Shown one piece after another: positions 60,684-64,000 of a DNA stretch of 64,000 bases. The position numbers were made by a program, and so were the translations under genes. The stretch's first letter is position 1. Each line of letters opens with the position of its first letter. Where the stretch lies: assembly GCF_900104335.1 (NCBI RefSeq), contig NZ_FMXT01000006.1, positions 86,065 through 150,064 on the forward strand. The letters run 5' to 3'. A model generated the notes under the pieces. It was not told where the DNA came from and searched no databases. It was given only the letters and a program-made list of their open reading frames with translations. The DNA comes from Pseudobutyrivibrio sp. YE44. GTDB taxonomy: Bacteria; Bacillota; Clostridia; Lachnospirales; Lachnospiraceae.

Positions 60684-60818
60684 ATTATACGACTGTTGAT
60701 TTTGTGTGTCGCATATGTAATAATATCAAATGCTATGCCAAAAAGGGGAGTTTTATATAACGAACAGATTTTTTGAGAAACTAATTTAATTGCAGAATGA
60801 TTTACTAGGAGAGACAAC

Positions 60819-63317
60819 ATGGGTAGACATAATGGTAAATTTTATAACACAGTTGCTACAAGAGAATTCTTTAATAAGATTGCTGAGAGTTTCGAGACCT
60901 ATCAAAAGTATGCTGAAATTCACAGAGCTAGTTTGATGGATATGGCAACAACAGATGCATGGCAGGGTGAAGATGCAGACGTTGCTAAAGATTTATTGGC
61001 AAATGAGCAGATTCCTCTTTTAGATAAAATCATCGCAATTCAAAAGGATGCTATGGAGTTTGCAGAGCATAGCCTTCGAATGTTTGAAATTTATTTTGAG
61101 GATAATTCCTATGACCTCAGAATAAATTATGATAGCTTAGAAAAGATAAATAATGATTTTAAGGAACTGTATTTTGAGACGGTAGATATTTTTGATTCCT
61201 TAGAGGAAATAGCCTCTAGGTGCCAGCAAAAATACAGCAAATACGGAAATATTAGAACACCAGATTTTTCAGGATGCAAGAACGCCCTTATTGATTTATG
61301 TGGTGGAGAGGATGATGAAGCTGGATACATTTATAGCTGTATGCAGCGTTTTATAGAATATGATGATGCAGTGTGTCGTGAACTGGCTGAAAGTGGCTTG
61401 ATAGAAAGAGCACAGGAGTTGATGATTGAGCTAGGCATTCAACCATCACAGGCAGATACTCTAAGCATTTTCGATGGAATGATATCAACGCAGGATTTGA
61501 GTACTGTCAGAAAGCGTGCTCCAAAGGTTTGGATTGAGATTTTCTCTAGAAGAGGATTTAGAGCTAAATACGGCCAGGGGGATATTCTATTTCCTTCTTT
61601 CTGGAGCTATAGGGATGGTGGCGTTGGGAAGAGCAGAAGTGGGTTCGTTACCCTTAGAGCTGATGGTACTGGAAAGAGCAAGACTAAGGCTAAGGGTAAA
61701 GCAGATACCAAGAGCAAGAAAAAAGAGAATAAAGTTGATATTAGAAACTATGCTACTGGGGATGCTAAGGTAGATGCTGAGATTCAGAATCTTTTTGATA
61801 CTTATGGGAAAGATTTGAGCGGGTTAGCAGAGAGCAAGGACTATTGGCAGAATGCAAGTGTAACCACCAAGAAAGCAGTTTCCCGAATATTAGAAGTTGA
61901 TATCGCATTTATAGATAGTCATTTTGATGAAGGAAAATGTTTGATGCAGGAACGTAGAGTATCTAACATTCTAGAGCAATTTAAAAATGCGAATCCAAGC
62001 TCAAATGAGACAATTTTTAATTCTAATATAATAGATGAAGTAAAGTCATATATTTCAAATAATGTGACAAAGCAATATATGATTGAATTAGGGAAAGTTA
62101 AAGTCGAGAATTGTCCTGGATATGATTCTAAAAAAAGTTCAATAATTGTTGAAATGATTGGACCAGCCGTTGTTTTTGGGTATAAAAATGGCAAGGAAGA
62201 TAAGGCTCAAGATTTATGGATGCACCTCACGGAAGAGAGAACCACTCGTTATGTTAAATCCGCTGATAAAAATCATCCTGAATGGTTTGCACATGAGTAC
62301 AGTATTTTTGATGTAATAAATAGTGATAAAAAGCTACCCAGAAATGAAAAACAAGCATCATTGGTAGCGTTATATTTGACTGCTCAGAATTCTGCAGATT
62401 TGCAATTATATGAAAATATATTTAAATCAAATGGAAGTTATTCTGATGTATTTACAATTGATCCAAACAATATCAGTTATAATGCAAAAATATTATTAGG
62501 AAATCATATGGTTGCACTTGCTAATGATAATTACAGAGGCAGTGGATATAAAGAATATCTAGCATTTGTAAATGCCGCGTTTAACACGAATCCGGATTAT
62601 GCGAAAGGATATGCAGAAGCAATACTGATAGGTAGTATTTTTGTCGCAAATAGTTATATTAAGATGGCTTGGGACAATGATCTTAATAAAGTCAAAGAGA
62701 GCACTTGGATGGCTAGAAGGTTAGCGAGAAACATGGAGATCGCAAATCATAATGAAGTATTATGGGTAAAATTATATAGGCTATATTCTAATTATAAGAT
62801 TAGTTCAATTACTGTAGGATTTGATAATAATGATAGGGATAAATTTAATTTTAATAGGAAAGATAAAATTCTACTAGATTACTATATAAAACCAGTAAAA
62901 AATTCTATGTATGGCGCGTATAGTATGTTGTTTGATAGCCATATAAAGGATGAGGTAATTTTAGATGAAACGAATGAATTAGATGCTGTCAGAGAAATAG
63001 TAAAATCACAAAAAAAAGCAGTTAAAAGGAAGGCGTTACGTGATTATATGACTTCGATATTTAACTTACCTGTAAGCATAGTAGAAGTTTATAATCCCAC
63101 AATAGCCAGTGTTATGAAGCTCGGTGTGGACATTCTTACTGATAGTGATGGTGATTCTAAAATAGACTCTCTTATTGCACTTGGGTATGCAGTGCCAGGA
63201 TTCAAAAATGTACACGAATATGCAAGTGTATATTTTAGGGACATTGGGGATTATTATAATCGATATGAAGCCGGTAATGATTATATTAAAAGTAAGCGCT
63301 TAATGTTCACCCGTTAG
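60819..63317 (+). CDS. Large mosaic protein with WXG-like N-terminus, possible secreted effector
   Basis: An 832-residue protein. The first 230 residues are helical with a WQG turn (Trp48-Gly50) between helices, as in WXG/LXG proteins sent out by type VII secretion. A Gly/Lys/Thr-rich linker (about 278-305, GKSKTKAKGKADTKSKKK) leads to a C-terminal half that is clearly more AT-rich than the N-terminal half and than the surrounding genes, a mosaic as in polymorphic toxins. I do not recognise a catalytic domain at the C-terminus. No type VII or immunity genes are nearby, and an IS66 transposase follows directly. RBS AGGAGAG. Confidence 0.5.
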   Translation: MGRHNGKFYNTVATREFFNKIAESFETYQKYAEIHRASLMDMATTDAWQGEDADVAKDLLANEQIPLLDKIIAIQKDAMEFAEHSLRMFEIYFEDNSYDLRINYDSLEKINNDFKELYFETVDIFDSLEEIASRCQQKYSKYGNIRTPDFSGCKNALIDLCGGEDDEAGYIYSCMQRFIEYDDAVCRELAESGLIERAQELMIELGIQPSQADTLSIFDGMISTQDLSTVRKRAPKVWIEIFSRRGFRAKYGQGDILFPSFWSYRDGGVGKSRSGFVTLRADGTGKSKTKAKGKADTKSKKKENKVDIRNYATGDAKVDAEIQNLFDTYGKDLSGLAESKDYWQNASVTTKKAVSRILEVDIAFIDSHFDEGKCLMQERRVSNILEQFKNANPSSNETIFNSNIIDEVKSYISNNVTKQYMIELGKVKVENCPGYDSKKSSIIVEMIGPAVVFGYKNGKEDKAQDLWMHLTEERTTRYVKSADKNHPEWFAHEYSIFDVINSDKKLPRNEKQASLVALYLTAQNSADLQLYENIFKSNGSYSDVFTIDPNNISYNAKILLGNHMVALANDNYRGSGYKEYLAFVNAAFNTNPDYAKGYAEAILIGSIFVANSYIKMAWDNDLNKVKESTWMARRLARNMEIANHNEVLWVKLYRLYSNYKISSITVGFDNNDRDKFNFNRKDKILLDYYIKPVKNSMYGAYSMLFDSHIKDEVILDETNELDAVREIVKSQKKAVKRKALRDYMTSIFNLPVSIVEVYNPTIASVMKLGVDILTDSDGDSKIDSLIALGYAVPGFKNVHEYASVYFRDIGDYYNRYEAGNDYIKSKRLMFTR

Positions 63318-63328
63318 GGCAAAACAAA

Positions 63329-63348
63329 TGGCATCCTTTCGGATGCCA
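63329..63348. terminator. Hairpin between the mosaic gene and the IS66 element
   Basis: TGGCATCC-tttc-GGATGCCA is a perfect 8-bp stem without a T tract, 11 nt after the stop. It may be a weak terminator or lie at the end of the IS. Confidence 0.5.
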
Positions 63349-63372
63349 GACTCATTAAACATATGGAGCATT

Positions 63373-64000
63373 TTACTCCAATGTTATAGCGCATGATTTA
63401 CGAGTAGCTTTACTCCAAGGAGCTAGCTTCTCAAGTTCTTCGTCTGACATATCAGCACTCAGACGATTCTCAAGAAGGTATTCGAGATATTTTTCAGGAT
63501 CAATGTCATTAGCTTTTGCTGTTTCAATAAGTGAGTAGATAACCATGCTGGCGTTAGCACCATCCTGAGTATCACTAAAAAGCCAGTTCTTACGCCCCAT
63601 TACTATAGGACGAACAGCGTTCTCGCTTAGATTGTTACTTAAACTGCAAGCACCGTCCTTGAGATAGTTCTTTAAGTATGGTCGGCATCCATTGGTGTAG
63701 TTAATTGCTTTAATTATGCTATCACCAGTTTTAGGTGTAAGTCCATCAAGCCACGACAAAAAGGCATCTATCACAGGCTCTTGATCCTTTAGACGACGCT
63801 TATAGGTTTGTTTGATTGAAAGTCCCTTTTCTTTATAGAGTCTTTCGTATCCAAACAGCTTATCGCAGTATAGAAGTCCTTGCACAGCAGGATGAGTGTA
63901 GTCAGCCTCGCGCCCCTTAGGTATAGCTTTTAGCCAATACCTTCTGATGTGTGCCCAACAAGCACATCGGTTAGCTTCGGGTACTTTGTTGTACCCTTTA
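63373..64000 (-). CDS. IS66-family transposase, C-terminal part (runs off the window)
   Basis: At least 208 residues of an IS66 transposase (TnpC type); the start lies beyond position 64000. The frame stays open from the window edge (GYNKVPEANRCACWAHIRRYWLKAIP) through YCDKLFGYERLYKE, the catalytic-domain end (LSNNLSENAVRPIVMGRKNWLFSDTQDGANAS), to the C-terminal IS66_C region (ANDIDPEKYLEYLLENR). The part visible has no internal stop. IS66 elements usually also carry tnpA and tnpB, which should lie further upstream on this strand. Confidence 0.9.
   Translation of the reverse strand, partial: KGYNKVPEANRCACWAHIRRYWLKAIPKGREADYTHPAVQGLLYCDKLFGYERLYKEKGLSIKQTYKRRLKDQEPVIDAFLSWLDGLTPKTGDSIIKAINYTNGCRPYLKNYLKDGACSLSNNLSENAVRPIVMGRKNWLFSDTQDGANASMVIYSLIETAKANDIDPEKYLEYLLENRLSADMSDEELEKLAPWSKATRKSCAITLE
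63373..64000 (-). mobile_element. IS66-family insertion sequence, partial
   Basis: The transposase end and the short region up to about 63318 mark one side of an IS66-type element. Terminal inverted repeats cannot be set because the other end is outside the window. Confidence 0.65.

Overview
The window is about 40 percent GC. It has strong Shine-Dalgarno sites, short operons and Firmicutes-type proteins (DUF975, DUF5685, DUF6033, UPF0210, YitT, HypA- and CooC-like proteins, 2-hydroxyacyl-CoA dehydratase parts). Together with a secreted GH5 endoglucanase and a GH127 arabinofuranosidase this points to an anaerobic plant-polysaccharide-degrading Lachnospiraceae, most likely the Butyrivibrio/Pseudobutyrivibrio group. 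That assignment is an inference; there is no rRNA in the window. No rRNA, tRNA, CRISPR array, prophage or replication origin was found.

Layout. 1-14.6 kb: housekeeping genes on the plus strand (P1 peptidase, GH5 cellulase, Xaa-Pro aminopeptidase, polA, DUF975 membrane protein, coaE, FtsA-like protein, WalJ-like hydrolase, ACT protein plus UPF0210 protein), interrupted by a minus-strand XRE regulator with a small partner. 14.7-23.7 kb: two exported unknowns, a lone precorrin-2 dehydrogenase-like protein, an LD-carboxypeptidase, a PTS-type dihydroxyacetone kinase (order L-M-K), a DUF2752/rubredoxin-like/phosphatase group, a Gfo/Idh/MocA oxidoreductase and a DUF6033 protein. 23.8-31.4 kb: an ABC uptake system of the ferric/organophosphate type with its own two-component system and a second, sensor-linked binding protein. 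31.4-38.7 kb: MgtC-like protein, diguanylate cyclase, acyltransferase, then a degraded accessory stretch (frameshifted Fic gene, SDR, a fossil end of a DUF4143 ATPase and an intact DUF4143 ATPase). 38.8-43.3 kb: ychF, pepT, a YitT protein and udk.

43.5-52.5 kb is the most interesting locus. It encodes a CooC-like ATPase, two 2-hydroxyacyl-CoA-dehydratase-family subunits, their ATP-dependent activase, a 52-residue membrane protein, a short protein resembling acetyl-CoA synthase (CdhC-like), a 960-residue flavin/iron-sulfur oxidoreductase and a HypA-like metallochaperone, ending at a strong terminator. Read together they suggest an ATP-driven low-potential reductase or dehydratase with its own electron supply and metal (possibly nickel) maturation. 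The substrate is not evident.

52.6-64 kb: GH127 with an in-frame 15-nt repeat array, a HicA-HicB-XRE operon, a secreted LRR-type protein, a cell-wall amidase, a zinc-ribbon/DUF5685/DnaJ-like operon, a DtxR-like plus Cys-rich Fur-like regulator pair, a large WXG-like mosaic protein and the end of an IS66 transposase.

Across the window there are six intergenic stem-loop elements in two subfamilies. They share TGAGC at one end and GCGGAYTA (or a close variant) at the other, with paired arms whose sequence differs between copies while pairing is kept. I could not assign them to a known class, and they are the best candidate for an undescribed structured or mobile element.
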